From Ampullaceana balthica (Eukaryota; Mollusca; Gastropoda; Lymnaeidae): a DNA stretch of 64,000 nucleotides. Positions 12,159-22,895 of the stretch are shown piece after piece; position 1 is the first letter of the stretch; the number at the start of each line of letters is the position of its first letter. The translations under genes and the position numbers were made by a program. The notes below the pieces were generated by a model. It worked only from the letters and a program-made list of their open reading frames with translations, had not been told where the DNA came from and did not search any database. The stretch is from assembly GCA_944989445.1 (NCBI GenBank), contig CALYLW010000732.1, forward strand, positions 445,741 through 509,740, written 5' to 3'.

Positions 12159-12514
12159 GTTAATTTTGAGCATTATTTATCATTATATCTATGTATATCA
12201 AGTAAATTCACGTTGATTATAATAATTATATCTGACCTGAATAAGATAACAGTACCAGCCTTATTGTTTTTCATATTGATTTAAAAGTTTATATTTTAGA
12301 ATCTTTTCAGTCCACTGAGCTATTTTTATCTAGCTCACTGGTATAAGTTATAAGTATAGGCCAATATATTTATCATACATATATTATATATGACATCATA
12401 TATATGACCAGGTCGGAATAGTCAATATTCGCCAAAAAAAATTAATTCTATTTTAAACCTTTTGCTATCGCATACTATTTAAATGACTCACATTCATCCC
12501 ACTGCGACACTACC

Positions 12515-12755
12515 TTGGTAGACCATGACAGATGATATCTGTTTGGCAAGTGATGCAGCGCTCACAGGCCACGACTTGTGGTTTCCACGCATTACCCAGC
12601 CGCCTAACACTACAATGTAGTTAGGTACCCATTCGGAGCGGGGTGACTCAGGGACGCCCTAGGCCCCGGAACAAACCCTTGTCTTCACACGGATTCGAAC
12701 CCGTGACCATCGTTTTACAGTCCAGTGCGCTGCCACTCGACCACCGCGTCCCGCG
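12515..12755 (-). repeat. tRNA-derived SINE, reverse copy
   Basis: Read on the minus strand from 12755: GCGGTGGTCGAGTGGCAGCG (A box), then a tRNA-like anticodon arm, then GGTTCGAATCC (B box), then the body GGGCGTCCCTGAGTCACC, GGCGGCTGGGTAATGCGTGG and GTGGCCTGTGAGCGCTGCAT. The tRNA-like head resembles a tRNA with a GTA anticodon, but the downstream body shows it is a SINE and not a tRNA gene. It sits inside the outer foldback element. Confidence 0.8.
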
Positions 12756-13193
12756 ATATTACTATAACTAACACTACTAGTACTATTAATAATAATAATA
12801 GTACTAATAGCTAATACCCTATCCTATACTATATTGCCTATTTTTATAAATAAATATATTGTCCTATATTCTCAAATAATATGTAATGAACTGTAAACCT
12901 ATATTACTACCAAACCGGCCTAAAGGAATTGGAGGCCCTTGGGTATAATAGTATAGTATAGTACTAACTAATAGCCTATCCTATAATATATATATTTATT
13001 TATTTTTTTAATTAAAAAGAAAAATTTAAAAGATTCCCCATCTAAAAATCAAACCCTGTAAAAAAAGATTAATTTAAAAAAAATTAAATTCCACATGCGA
13101 AAATCGAACCCAGTACCACAACGTCATCTGTCCTTGACTCTACCTCACGACCACGAAGACATGATGGATAAATATCATTTTAAACTATGGCAA

Positions 13194-13313
13194 GCGTTAT
13201 TCACACAGCTGTGGGAATATTGTCCAGCGTTATTCACACAGCTGTGGGAATATTGTCCAGCAATATTCACACAGCTGTGGGAATATTGTCCAGCGTTATT
13301 CACACAGCCACAG
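13194..13313 (+). repeat. 33-bp palindromic minisatellite B, left arm of inner foldback
   Basis: Three full units and a partial start at 13194, 13227, 13260 and 13293. The core TTCACACAGCTGTGGGAATA contains the perfect palindrome CACAGCTGTG. The unit has the same length and layout as minisatellite A (GTTATTC, palindrome, GAATA, short spacer), although the palindromic core differs. Confidence 0.9.
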
Positions 13314-14152
13314 CAACACACAAAAAAGTTACAGTTATAGTGACTTAAAATTAAAAGCATACTAATCTTTAGTCTATAAGTCGATAGGCTAATAGTATTA
13401 ATAGCTAATGCCTATTGTATTTAATTCGTAAATTATAATTAGGCTTATTAATAATTTATAGCCTATAGTAGAATAGGCTATACATGAACATCATTATTCA
13501 TTACGATTATCAAAATATTTCATAGAAGAATAGGCATGGGGCCATTTAAATTTAAAGTTAAAGTATTATTAATAGTTGTAATAATAACATTTAATTGTTT
13601 TTGTCTTTGTGTTAATCTTTTGAGTTTGAGAAAAATGTTCGATTACTGAAATTACTGATTTGTAGTTATTACGTCTAATCTTAGCACCCGTCGTTTTGCT
13701 ATTTGTTGAAGTCAGTCATCAAATGACTGGACGTTTTCTAGCCATCCCTCTTCATCATACGATAATGACATTGATATGGAAATTAAATATATTTATAGTT
13801 TTTTTTTCTATTTGAAACTGAGCATTTTTCAAGTAACTTTTTTGTTATGTCTATGTTAGTATCATTAAGTATGTATGTTTAAGTCTGCACTCTAATATCG
13901 TAACACTCGTGAATACACGTAAAACGTCAATAAATAAACTGTAAGCAATCCAATATTTAAGAGGAGCTTTTATTTGAAGTTGCGCTTTTTGATGTGACGC
14001 CTCATTTCTTCAACACTTAACCCCTCCCCCCTTTTTTAGGTGCGTGACGTCATTTAATCAATGGCCCCTAATCTTAGTACCGGTCATTTTGCTATCTTTT
14101 GAAGCCAGCCATAAAGTGACATTTTCTACCCCCCCCCCAACCGTTTGATAAT

Positions 14153-14408
14153 GGGGCCGTCTCTAAAGTACGTCACGCTATTTTTGACAATTTTTACCCC
14201 CCCCCCTGTCACAAATTGTCACACATCTCGCAAACCCCCCTTAAGTACGTCACACTTTCGACCAAAAATTCAGTTTTTTATTAACAAAATAATCAAAATT
14301 TAATATAAAACCGCGTGACGTCACACATGGATGGACCCCCCCTCCCCTGTCACACTTTCTTACACCCCATCCCCCCTCTGGAGCGTGACGTACTTTATGG
14401 ACGGCCCC
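14153..14408. mobile_element. Palindromic MITE, GGGGCCGTCC family, copy 2
   Basis: Begins GGGGCCGTCTCTAAAGTACG and ends GTACTTTATGGACGGCCCC, with GTCACGC and GCGTGAC just inside. The interior shares AAAATTTAATATAAAA and the CCCCTGTCACA stretches with the other two copies. It lies inside the inner foldback element and so is either younger than it or was carried by it. Confidence 0.8.
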
Positions 14409-15375
14409 AACGTAATATATTTATATGGGAATATCTCATTTATTGCTGCTAGTTATTTATGTAGGATTGCTTATTGACAGCTATAGATGTGTTGGTGTAG
14501 GGTATAAAAATATTTTGTCATTTTAACCATCCTTCAACTTCAAGTGATTGGAATATTTTATTTGCAATCAATTTGAACAAGAATCTGTGCGGACCTGCAT
14601 ACCAAAATACCATGGATTTAACTGTTCTAAAACCATTTTTAATAGTTCCATTGCATTTAACTTCATATTCTCATTCTATAGGCCTATTTCATGAACTTTA
14701 TTAACTTGAATTCATCTTGAAAAGAATTCATATAGTTGGACAAAACTTGACAAAACTGTATACTAACTCATAGTAGGCTATATTATTTTATTCCTAAACT
14801 AAAACTAGTAGTTGGTATAAAAAACTTTTTTTTTCAAAATTGTAATTGTTATAGTATATAGAAGTTATTTATTATAAAGCAATATATATATATGTATATA
14901 TGTATATAGCATGAATGCTTCACCTTAGGATTAAGAATGTGCGTACTAAATCTGAAAAGTACCAATGTCATTAAGCTATTTCACTATGTCTGAAAAACTT
15001 CAAAAGTCAAAAACTATATCATCTAAATGCAATTACATGTTCATGTACTAATGTACTATTACATTCAACTATCATTAACTATGATTCAACACAAACCCAC
15101 ATACACATATAACAAACTAATTGTTTTCATGGGTTAAAGGCGAAAGATAATAAAACACAATGTTTGTGGGAATTTCATAAAAATAAGTAATACAAACTGC
15201 AAGCACCTTCCTTGTGGTTTTAAATTTATCACTGACCGCTCAGGGATTCGATCCACCATCAAAAATGAATAGTCCATCTTGTTCCTAACCACTCCTCTAG
15301 CGACGCTTACGTTTACCATGTATTTTTTAATACTATTATTATTTCTCATTCAAATGGACACCAATGCGCATGCGC

Positions 15376-15424
15376 GACTGTGTGAATATTGCTGGACAAT
15401 ATTCCCACAGCTGTGTGAATAATC
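15376..15424 (-). repeat. Minisatellite B, right arm of inner foldback (inverted)
   Basis: About one and a half copies of the B unit in opposite orientation to 13194-13313, with ATTCCCACAGCTGTGTGAAT. It is directly followed by CACTCCG and the 9-bp duplication TTAAACTAT. Confidence 0.85.
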
Positions 15425-15462
15425 ACTCCGTTAAACTATACAGAGCCTGGGTCCGAATAGTA

Positions 15463-15546
15463 AAGAATTCTGGGGATAACGTTCAACGTTATTCGCAGAA
15501 TTCTGGGGATAACGTTGAAAATTATTCGCAGAATTCTGGGGATAAC
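15463..15546 (-). repeat. Minisatellite A, right arm of outer foldback (inverted)
   Basis: Two and a half copies of the A unit inverted relative to 11993-12158 (TTCGCAGAATTCTGGGGATA). The array is followed by CACTCCG and then the 9-bp duplication TTAATTAAA. Confidence 0.9.
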
Positions 15547-15562
15547 CACTCCGTTAATTAAA

Positions 15563-16973
15563 TTTTTGTAGAAATTTTAAACTGAACTATCTTATTGTTA
15601 AGTAACTTTTCAAGCAACTAAACTAATAAAGTGATAACTGCTTTAACTGAGTAATAGGTACAGTTAGTAACAGTGAAACAGATACAATCTGAGATACAAT
15701 AATTGATTGTCAATCATACTCATCATACTAACTAATCACAAGGTCTATTACCTATTATACTTTTACAGTTAATGTTATTTTAATTTTAAGGAATCAGAAA
15801 TGGGTAATGTCTTATAAATAAACTATGCAAAATATGGCATTTTAAAGTTAAAAACAGCAAGTCAGCAAGATGTAGTATGTAGTACTTTGAACTACTATAT
15901 AAAAGTTAAAAGTCGGCGTAATTAAATCTGAAGCCCAAAGTGTAAGTCTTAAAAATTAAAAGTGATTACCAAGTGGCAGTGGCCAAGTCAAAGTCGTGCC
16001 TCAATCTGTCGACTTGATTTCAAACTTTTAAATGAAATTCAACCTCTAGAATGATAATAAGAAAATAAAAATCGTAATCGCAAATAAATTTTGTACTCAC
16101 CAGTATGAATCTGCTCATTGATTGCAGACACAATCAGTTGCAAGGTCTTCTCGTCGAGAAGAAGAGGAAATATAAAAATCACTTTCACAATGCCTGTGAA
16201 AAGATGGCTGTCTCTGACGTCACAAGTTCCGGAATGTAAAATTTTTTGCCAGTTTTTCTTGGAAAGTAAGTCAAATGTATTTTATTATAATATTCATATT
16301 TTGATTGTTTTTATGTAATTTTTCTATTAATTAATTTCGATTTCAACAATAAAATGATCGAAAAAACCACAGACAAAATAAATGTAATATAAATTCAACA
16401 GGGCAGGTTCCTCTCTATACAAACTTATTTTACTTGTAGCTTATGTTCAATTTTATGATAATAAACACACGTTAACATACATTTCTTTAATTTAACGTAT
16501 CGTGTATGAATAAAAACTTGCTTTAAAGTAAATATAAGAAAAGAATATACATGTGATCAAATAAAAATCTTAATTTTGGACAAGGTAGTAATTGTAAGTT
16601 TGTCAGCCTTTTTAAGTAAAGACACGGGCAATATGTCTAATCAGAACTACCAGAACACCGGGATTTAACACCGGGAGTAATCCCGGTGACATTCGGGCCA
16701 CAAGGGCTTTCTTGCAGGTAATATTTGGGCTACCTGAGCCGCTTGTCAATGATATTTGAATCGGTTCTGTGAGTGAGAATCAGGTCACTTCTATAGGTGG
16801 TAAACGTGGACTAACCGAGTTTTCCCGCTCATATTGATGCAGTCTGGGCCGGTCTTACATACAGGCAAACTAGGCAACTTACAAGAGCGCCAAAGTATAT
16901 CAAAAGGTTTAAATTCCTACTTAATGGTGAACAAACTGTGCTTTTAAAACCATACTGTTAATTAAGCGACTCT
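15563..16973. other. No recognisable gene or repeat
   Basis: AT-rich single-copy-looking sequence. I see no long reading frame, no convincing splice pair and no tandem repeat. The only open frame of note (16118-16318) matches nothing I know. It forms the left flank of the hAT nest that follows. Confidence 0.4.
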
Positions 16974-17561
16974 AAGTGGCGTAGCTAGGGGGCAGGGGGG
17001 GACATATGTCCCCGGGCGCCACGTTAGGGGGCGCCAAAATGAATATTAAAACTAATTCTTTAATTTTATTTTGATGTAAATTAATGTATCCCAAATACGT
17101 TTGGAAGATTGAATTTGGAGCTCTACAAATATCTTCATTACAAACCAGTTGGAAAGCATGATTTTGGCGCCCCCACTGAGCATTAAGGGGCGCCATTCTA
17201 CTCATAAACATCCAAAATGTAGGATTTCTGATGGCGTTTTTTTAAAACTGTGAGTTGCTGGGAGTGAGACTAGGGGAGCAGTAGGAGACAAGAGCAATAA
17301 GGCCTGGATTAGCCATTAGGTAAACAAGGTACTTGCCTAGGTCACCACACGTTTGGGGGCACCACAAGTCCTGAAGTTTCATTCCACCCAGAATTATTTT
17401 CTGGTTTCAGACTCAGGATGAAACGTGTTTAGTTAAGTGTTCCACAAAAGAGAAAACTAGCTAAACAAAAAGATCATACCGTTTCTGTTGTAAAAGCTAA
17501 GAGAAGAAAATTAACGAATTATTTAATTTCAGTTAAGCAGCAGGTGGAACAGGATTTTATG

Positions 17562-19661
17562 GACACCATCAATCCTCTTGATAAGTCTACTATAGGCTGA
17601 CACCATCAACCCTCTTGATAAGTCTACCATAGGCTGACACCATCAACCCTCTTGATAAGTCTACTATAGGCTGACACCATCAACCCTCTTGATAAGTCTA
17701 CTATAGGCTGACACCATCAACCCTCTTGATAAGTCTACTATAGGCTGACACCATCAACCCTCTTGATAAGTCTACTACAGGCTGACACCATCAACCCTCT
17801 TGATAAGTCTACTATAGACTGACACCATCAACCCTCTTGATAAGTCTACTGCAGGCTGACACCATCAACCCTCTTGATAAGTCTACTATAGACTGACACC
17901 ATCAACCCTCTTGATAAGTCTACTGCAGGCTGACACCATCAACCCTCTTGATAAGTCTACTATAGGCTGACACCATCAACCCTCTTGATAAGTCTACTAT
18001 AGGCTGACACCATCAACCCCCTTGATAAGTCTACTATAGACTGACACCATCAACCCTCTTGATAAGTCTACTATAGGCTGACACCATCAACCCTTGATAA
18101 GTCTACTATAGGCTGACACCATCAACCCTTGATAAGTCTACTATAGGCTGACACCATCAACCCTTGATAAGTCTACTATAGGCTGACACCATCAACCCTT
18201 GATAAGTCTACTATAGGCTGACACCATCAACCCTTGATAAGTCTACTATAGGCTGACACCATCAACCCTTGATAAGTCTACTATAGACTGACACCATCAA
18301 CCCTCTTGATAAGTCTTCTATAGGCTGACACCATCAACCCTTGATAAGTCTACTATAGGCTGACACCATCAACCCTTGATAAGTCTACTATAGGCTGACA
18401 CCATCAACCCCCTTGATAAGTCTACTTTAGACTGACACCATCAACCCTCTTGATAAGTCTACTATAGGCTGACACCATCAACCCTTGATAAGTCTACTAT
18501 AGGCTGACACCATCAACCCTTGATAAGTCTACTATAGGCTGACACCATCAACCCTTGATAAGTCTACTATAGGCTGACACCATCAACCCCTTTGATAAGT
18601 CTACTATAGACTGACACCATCAACCCTCTTGATAAGTATACTATAGGCTGACACCATCAACCCTTGTTAAGTCTAATATTGGCTGACACCATCAACCCTT
18701 GATAAGTCTACTATAGACTGACACCATCAACCCTCTTGATAAGTCTACTATAGACTGACACCATCAACCCTTGATAAGTCTACTATAGGCTGACACCATC
18801 AACCCTTGATAAGTCTACTATAGGCTGACACCATCAACCCTTGATAAGTCTACTATAGGCTGACACCATCAACCCCCTTGATAAGTCTACTATAGACTGA
18901 CACCATCAACCCTCTTGATAAGTCTACTATAGGCTGACACCATCAACCCTTGATAAGTCTACTATAGGCTGACACCATCAACCCTTGATAAGTCTACTAT
19001 AGGCTGACACCATCAACCCTTGATAAGTCTACTATAGGCTGACACCATCAACCCTTGATAAGTCTACTATAGGCTGACACCATCAACCCCCTTAATAAGT
19101 CTACTACAGGCTGACACCATCAACCCTCTTGATAAGTCTACAATAGGCTGACACCATCAACCCTTGATAAGTCTACTATAGGCTGACACCATCAAGTCTA
19201 TTGATAAGTCTACTATAGGCTGACACCATCAAGTCTATTGATAAGTCTACTATAGGCTGACACCATCAAGTCTATTGATAAGTCTACTATAGGCTGACAC
19301 CATCAAGTCTATTGATAAGTCTACTATAGGCTGACACCATCAAGTCTATTGATAAGTCTACTACAGGCTGACACCATCAACCCTCTTGATAAGTCTACTA
19401 TAGGCTGACACCATCAACCCTTGATAAGTCTACTATAGGCTGACACCATCAAGTCTATTGATAAGTCTACTATAGGCTGACACCATCAAGTCTATTGATA
19501 AGTCTACTACAGGCTGACACCATCAACCCTCTTGATAAGTCTACTATAGGCTGACACCATCAACCCTCTTGATAAGTCTACTATAGGCTGACACCATCAA
19601 CCCTTGATAAGTCTACTATAGGCTGACACCATCAATCCGCTTGATAAGTCTACTATAGGCT
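17562..19661 (+). repeat. 35/37-bp minisatellite, about 58 copies
   Basis: The unit is GACACCATCAACCC(TC)TTGAT plus AAGTCTACTATAGGCT, 35 or 37 bp depending on a CT dinucleotide. A further variant reads CATCAAGTCTATTGAT. First and last copies share the variant CATCAATCC, so the array probably grew outward from a single original unit within the hAT coding region. Blocks of the 35-bp form alternate with single 37-bp copies, suggesting higher-order amplification. Confidence 0.9.
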
Positions 19662-21460
19662 CCTCTACAAATCAGACACTGCATTACTGCTTGAAAATGA
19701 AATTTGTTGTGACCCACTTCATTGTGCTGAAGATAATAATAAAGATGAAAATAATTATAAAATAAATCAAGTAGTAGATCCAGGAACATGGATTGACTTA
19801 TCCACTGATGATGTGGCTTACTGGGTTGACTGTGGGCCCACTGTCAGCATCAATAGAGTCCCGCTGGCGCTTGTTTAGAGGCAGTAAACTTCTTGCATAC
19901 AGTGCAACTTTTTCTCAGGTTAAACTAACAGATGAAAGATTCTAAAAGGATGCCTTGTGATACCTGATGGGAAGCTGATGCTGTTGCATCTGAAGCCATT
20001 CTTAAGTCTCATCCTTAGCTTATAGAAGCGTTAGAATGTTTACAAGAAGACCAGTCACAGGAGGGGACACCATAAGAGAAGCAGAAAGCATTGTAAATTG
20101 CACAAATTATAATTTGCCATCATGCTTGTCTTTTGGGAATAACAGTTTATTTTCATTTTCACAGGGTCCGTGAAGCGCTACAAGATGAGCAAGTGAGCTT
20201 GAAAACATGTGCTGCTTTGTATTCTTCACTAGCAGATCACGTACATGAATCTAGGAATGAATTTGAAATATTTGAAGAAGCTGTAAAAGATGTGCGGATT
20301 ATATAAGTCAACTTTGGCCCGTAATTGTAAACGAAATACAGTGGTCATTGATGGTGATACCCTTGAGGTATCTCTGAATGACCAGAGACACATTCGTATA
20401 GATCTGATTTTTACGCCATTGTTGACAAACTTGATACTGAGATGAGTAGACGAGGACAGATAATAATATATATGATATAGCAGTTAGATTTTCTTGTTTG
20501 GACGATGTACCACAAACATCTCAATGTTGTGAAGAAGTAATAAATGCTTATCCTGAACATCTGAACAATAATGTAGATACTGAACTACAACAGTTCCACT
20601 TTTTGTTCATCAAAATCTGAAACAACACTTTCAGTCATGGAAAATCATAGGAAGTAATAGAGACAACATAGAGTCATGGGAAGTAATAGAGACAACATAG
20701 AGTCATAGGAAGTAATAGCGACAACATAGAGTCATGGGAAGTAATAGAGACAACATAGAGTCATAGGAAGTAATAGAGACAACATAGAGTCATAGGAAGT
20801 AATAGAGACAACATAGAGTCATAGGAAGTAATAGAGACAACATAGAGTCATAGGAAGTAATAGAGACAACATAGAGTCATAGGAAGTAATAGAGACAACA
20901 TAGAGTCATAGGAAGTAATAGAGACAACATAGAGTCATAGGAAGTAATAGAGACAACATAGAGTCATAGGAAGTAATAGAGACAACATAGAGTCATAGGA
21001 AGTAATAGAGACAACATAGAGTCATAGGAAGTAATAGAGACAACATAGAGTCATAGGAAGTAATAGAGACAACATAGAGTCATAGGAAGTAATAGAGACA
21101 ACATAGAGTCATAGGAAGTAATAGAGACAACATAGAGTCATAGGAAGTAATAGAGACAACATAGAGTCATAGGAAGTAATAGAGACAACATAGAGTCATA
21201 GGAAGTAATAGAGACAACATAGAGTGTGCTTTTCATCATGTAGAAATCGCCTTGCGTATATTTTAAACAGTAATGGTTACAAACTTTTCAACTGAACGCT
21301 CTTTTTCTTAATTCAAATGTACAAAAAAATCCAATTAGATCGACAATGTAACAAGGAAGGCTGATTTCTTATCTCTGCTGATGAGTGAGGCAGACTTATT
21401 GCGCAAAATTAACTTTGGTGATGTACTCAAAAACTTAGTTAGTCAGATGTAAACGTATAA
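19662..21460 (+). pseudogene. Decayed hAT transposase (TTF/ZMYM-type) of inner element
   Basis: Pieces readable across frames, in order: a DPGTWIDLSTDD segment followed by a VDCGP-like motif (19775-19840), matching the region just before the TTF finger of this hAT group; a poorly preserved middle; a CCEEVINAYPEHLNN segment (20529-20573); and a C-terminal LRIYLT..V TNFSTERSFSKFK block (about 21252-21325) with LLRKINFGDVL after it. The last block is the hAT dimerisation domain. Known of the family: it mediates transposase multimerisation. Stops, frameshifts and the 29-bp array at 20644-21224 destroy the gene. Confidence 0.7.
20644..21224 (+). repeat. 29-bp minisatellite, 20 copies
   Basis: Unit AGTCATAGGAAGTAATAGAG plus ACAACATAG, almost invariant. 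A few early copies read CATGGG or AGCGAC. It splits the hAT transposase just upstream of the dimerisation domain: the flanks read ...FQSWKII before and CAFHHVEIALRIYLT after. High copy identity points to recent expansion. Confidence 0.9.
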
Positions 21461-21504
21461 GAAAAAACTTTAAAATGTTAATGCGTGCTCTCTCTGACTT
21501 TCTC

Positions 21505-21992
21505 ATATATTAAAAAAGTTGCAGTATCTTTGTCTATTATTATTACAAAATTTTTGGACACTAATGGCAGCCACTGAAAGCAAGCTACAGGCATTTGAAA
21601 ACAAATGCATGATGAAAATTCTCCAGATCTCCTATTTAGAACATAAGACCAATGAATATGTCTGGGATAGAATAAACTCTATTGCAGGCCATCAAGAAAC
21701 CATCATAACAACAATTAAGAGACGCAAGATGGCATGGTTCGGTCATGTACTGCGACATGATACCCTGACAAAAATTATCCTTCAAGGCACTGTAGAAGGA
21801 GGCCGGCGAAGAGGTCGACAACGGAAAAGCTGGCTGGATAACATAAAGGAATGGACAGGGATGAAATTACATGAATTATTGGCCGCCGCTCAAAATAGGC
21901 ATATGTGGAGATCGTTATCTGTTGATGTGTCCATGCGCTCCCCCCAACGACCGCAATGGTCACGGGAATGATGATGATGATGATGATGATGA
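21505..21992 (+). mobile_element. 5'-truncated LINE 3' end with TGA/GAT-triplet tail
   Basis: A short LINE 3' fragment ends in a clean run of GAT triplets (21969-21990), the expected 3' tail. It sits between the hAT dimerisation domain and the right end of the inner hAT, in the same orientation. Only the extreme C-terminus of its polymerase protein is present (next entry). Confidence 0.75.
21519..21971 (+). pseudogene. LINE polymerase C-terminus (endonuclease-RT type)
   Basis: An open frame of 150 codons, most of which matches the C-terminal region of LINE endonuclease/reverse transcriptase proteins common in invertebrates. Landmarks are ESKLQAFENKCMMKILQISY, KRRKMAWFGHVLRHD, and a basic RRRGRQRKSWLDNI segment. 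The catalytic domains are upstream and missing; the first codons before ATESK are probably flank. It is open but not functional alone. The clade is uncertain. Confidence 0.8.
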
Positions 21993-22379
21993 TTACAAAA
22001 TTAATTAACTATTAATGTAAAGTCAGAAATACCTTATTATGGGTGTTATATGCAGTAATAGAAGTATAAACATATGTGTTAAAAACTGTTTTTCTTTGTT
22101 AGATTTTTTTGCATTTTTGCATAATATTGAACCTACCAGCGGTCAGTGGAGGATTGGGGGCCTGTGGCAGAAAGGGGCACCCGTGAGGTTTTGTGTCTAG
22201 GGCACCAAGACGGCTTAATCCGGCCCTGAGGGCGATTCTATTAATAGAACAGATAGAGATGACACTAAAAGCAACCTCATTCTGTATTAGGATAACTGTC
22301 GTTTCGAGCCATTAAAATTCAATCACTGGCTTTTACATAACTTATTAATTTGTTATTAAGTTTTTTTTTGGAACAGTTG

Positions 22380-22830
22380 AAAGTATATATTTGTTTTTCT
22401 CTTGTTCAACAACTCGTTGTGAAGAATTAAAAAGAGTTGTACCAATCACAGTGAAGAGGGAATCTGAAATTCGCTGGATTGCACGATCAGAAGCTGTTAA
22501 AGCTTTTTATGAAGGACTAGAATTGAATAGATGAACAAGTAGGGCTGTTGGAAAAATAATCAGAAGATTCAACTATGACGTCTTGTACCAGAAGTGATGC
22601 AGAAACTTTATTGGCAAGTTTATTAAACTTTAACTTCCGAGTTTTGTTACATTTCTTGAACATCATAATCATACTTGGCAAATTGATCGTGTCCAGAAAC
22701 GGTTGCAGTATTTTACTATGAATTTAAAGAAAGCAGCATCTGATCTTGAAACGCTGGAGCAAGAACTTGTCAACTTTCGTGATCATTTGAGCCGGGATGC
22801 TCAGCGCCCCCAGAATCTGTCGGTCCGAGA
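22380..22830 (+). pseudogene. hAT transposase fragment of outer element
   Basis: Readable forward-strand pieces: KRESEIRWIARSEAVKAFYE (22450-22509) matches the conserved RW-AR-EA-KA motif that follows the alpha-helical insertion of TTF/ZMYM-type hAT transposases. VQKRLQYFTMNLKKAASDLE with LEQELVNFRD downstream matches the helical segment after it. A stop after GLELNR and further breaks make it a pseudogene. The remaining parts were probably displaced or lost when the inner hAT arrived. Confidence 0.65.
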
Positions 22831-22895
22831 AGGGGCGCAGAATTTGTGTCATGTCCCCGGGCGCAGGTGATCATAGCTACGCCACTGGTGACTCT

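Larger units (their letters stand above)
13180..15439. mobile_element. Inner foldback-like transposon nested in the outer one
   Basis: A perfect 9-bp direct repeat TTAAACTAT (13180-13188 and 15431-15439) flanks an element that begins GGCAAGCGTTATTC and ends GAATAATCACTCCG. These termini match those of the outer element (GGAAAGCGTTATCC and GGATAACCACTCCG), so both belong to one family although their 33-bp repeats differ. The interior (13314-15375) holds a MITE at 14153-14408 and a roughly 65-bp direct duplication (13678-13740 and 14068-14130). No transposase is seen. Confidence 0.7.
11978..15562. mobile_element. Outer foldback-like transposon (MULE-NOF/FB type?)
   Basis: A perfect 9-bp direct repeat TTAATTAAA (11978-11986 and 15554-15562) flanks an element that begins GGAAAGCGTTATCC and ends GGATAACCACTCCG. 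Both ends consist of a 33-bp minisatellite in opposite orientation: four to five copies on the left, about two and a half on the right. Tandem-repeat inverted ends with 9-bp duplications are known from Drosophila foldback (FB) elements of the Mutator-like group; assignment to that group is inference. No transposase is readable. The inner element 13189-15430 is inserted near its right end. Confidence 0.7.
17299..22228 (+). mobile_element. Inner hAT element with expanded minisatellites
   Basis: Left end AAGGCCTGGATTAGCC and right end GGCTTAATCCGGCCCTG are imperfect inverted repeats. Flanking 8-mers AGAGCAAT and AGGGCGAT match at 6 of 8, consistent with an old hAT insertion. The interior holds hAT transposase pieces in the forward orientation (about 17500-17600, 19662-20636 and 21236-21450), two minisatellites and a later LINE fragment. 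Without the arrays and the LINE, the length would be about 1.8 kb. Confidence 0.65.
16974..22887 (+). mobile_element. Outer hAT element, 5.9 kb, carrying a second hAT
   Basis: Ends are AAGTGGCGTAGCTAGG on the left and TAGCTACGCCACTG on the right, inverted to each other except for the first base. Flanking 8-mers GCGACTCT (16966-16973) and GTGACTCT (22888-22895) match at 7 of 8. Remains of a TTF-finger/ZMYM-type hAT transposase are readable at 22380-22830. A complete second hAT (17299-22228) is inserted inside. The GCGCC-rich inverted stretches at about 17015-17035 and 17165-17195 may mark a third small insertion. Confidence 0.75.

Noticed and set aside
12650..12755. tRNA gene with GTA anticodon on the minus strand
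   Set aside because: A and B boxes are present, but the T arm runs into a conserved SINE body seen in other copies, and the cloverleaf is incomplete at the acceptor end. It is a SINE head.
17562..19661. CRISPR-like regular direct repeats
   Set aside because: No unique spacers between repeats, no cas genes, and the setting is an animal transposon. It is a plain minisatellite.
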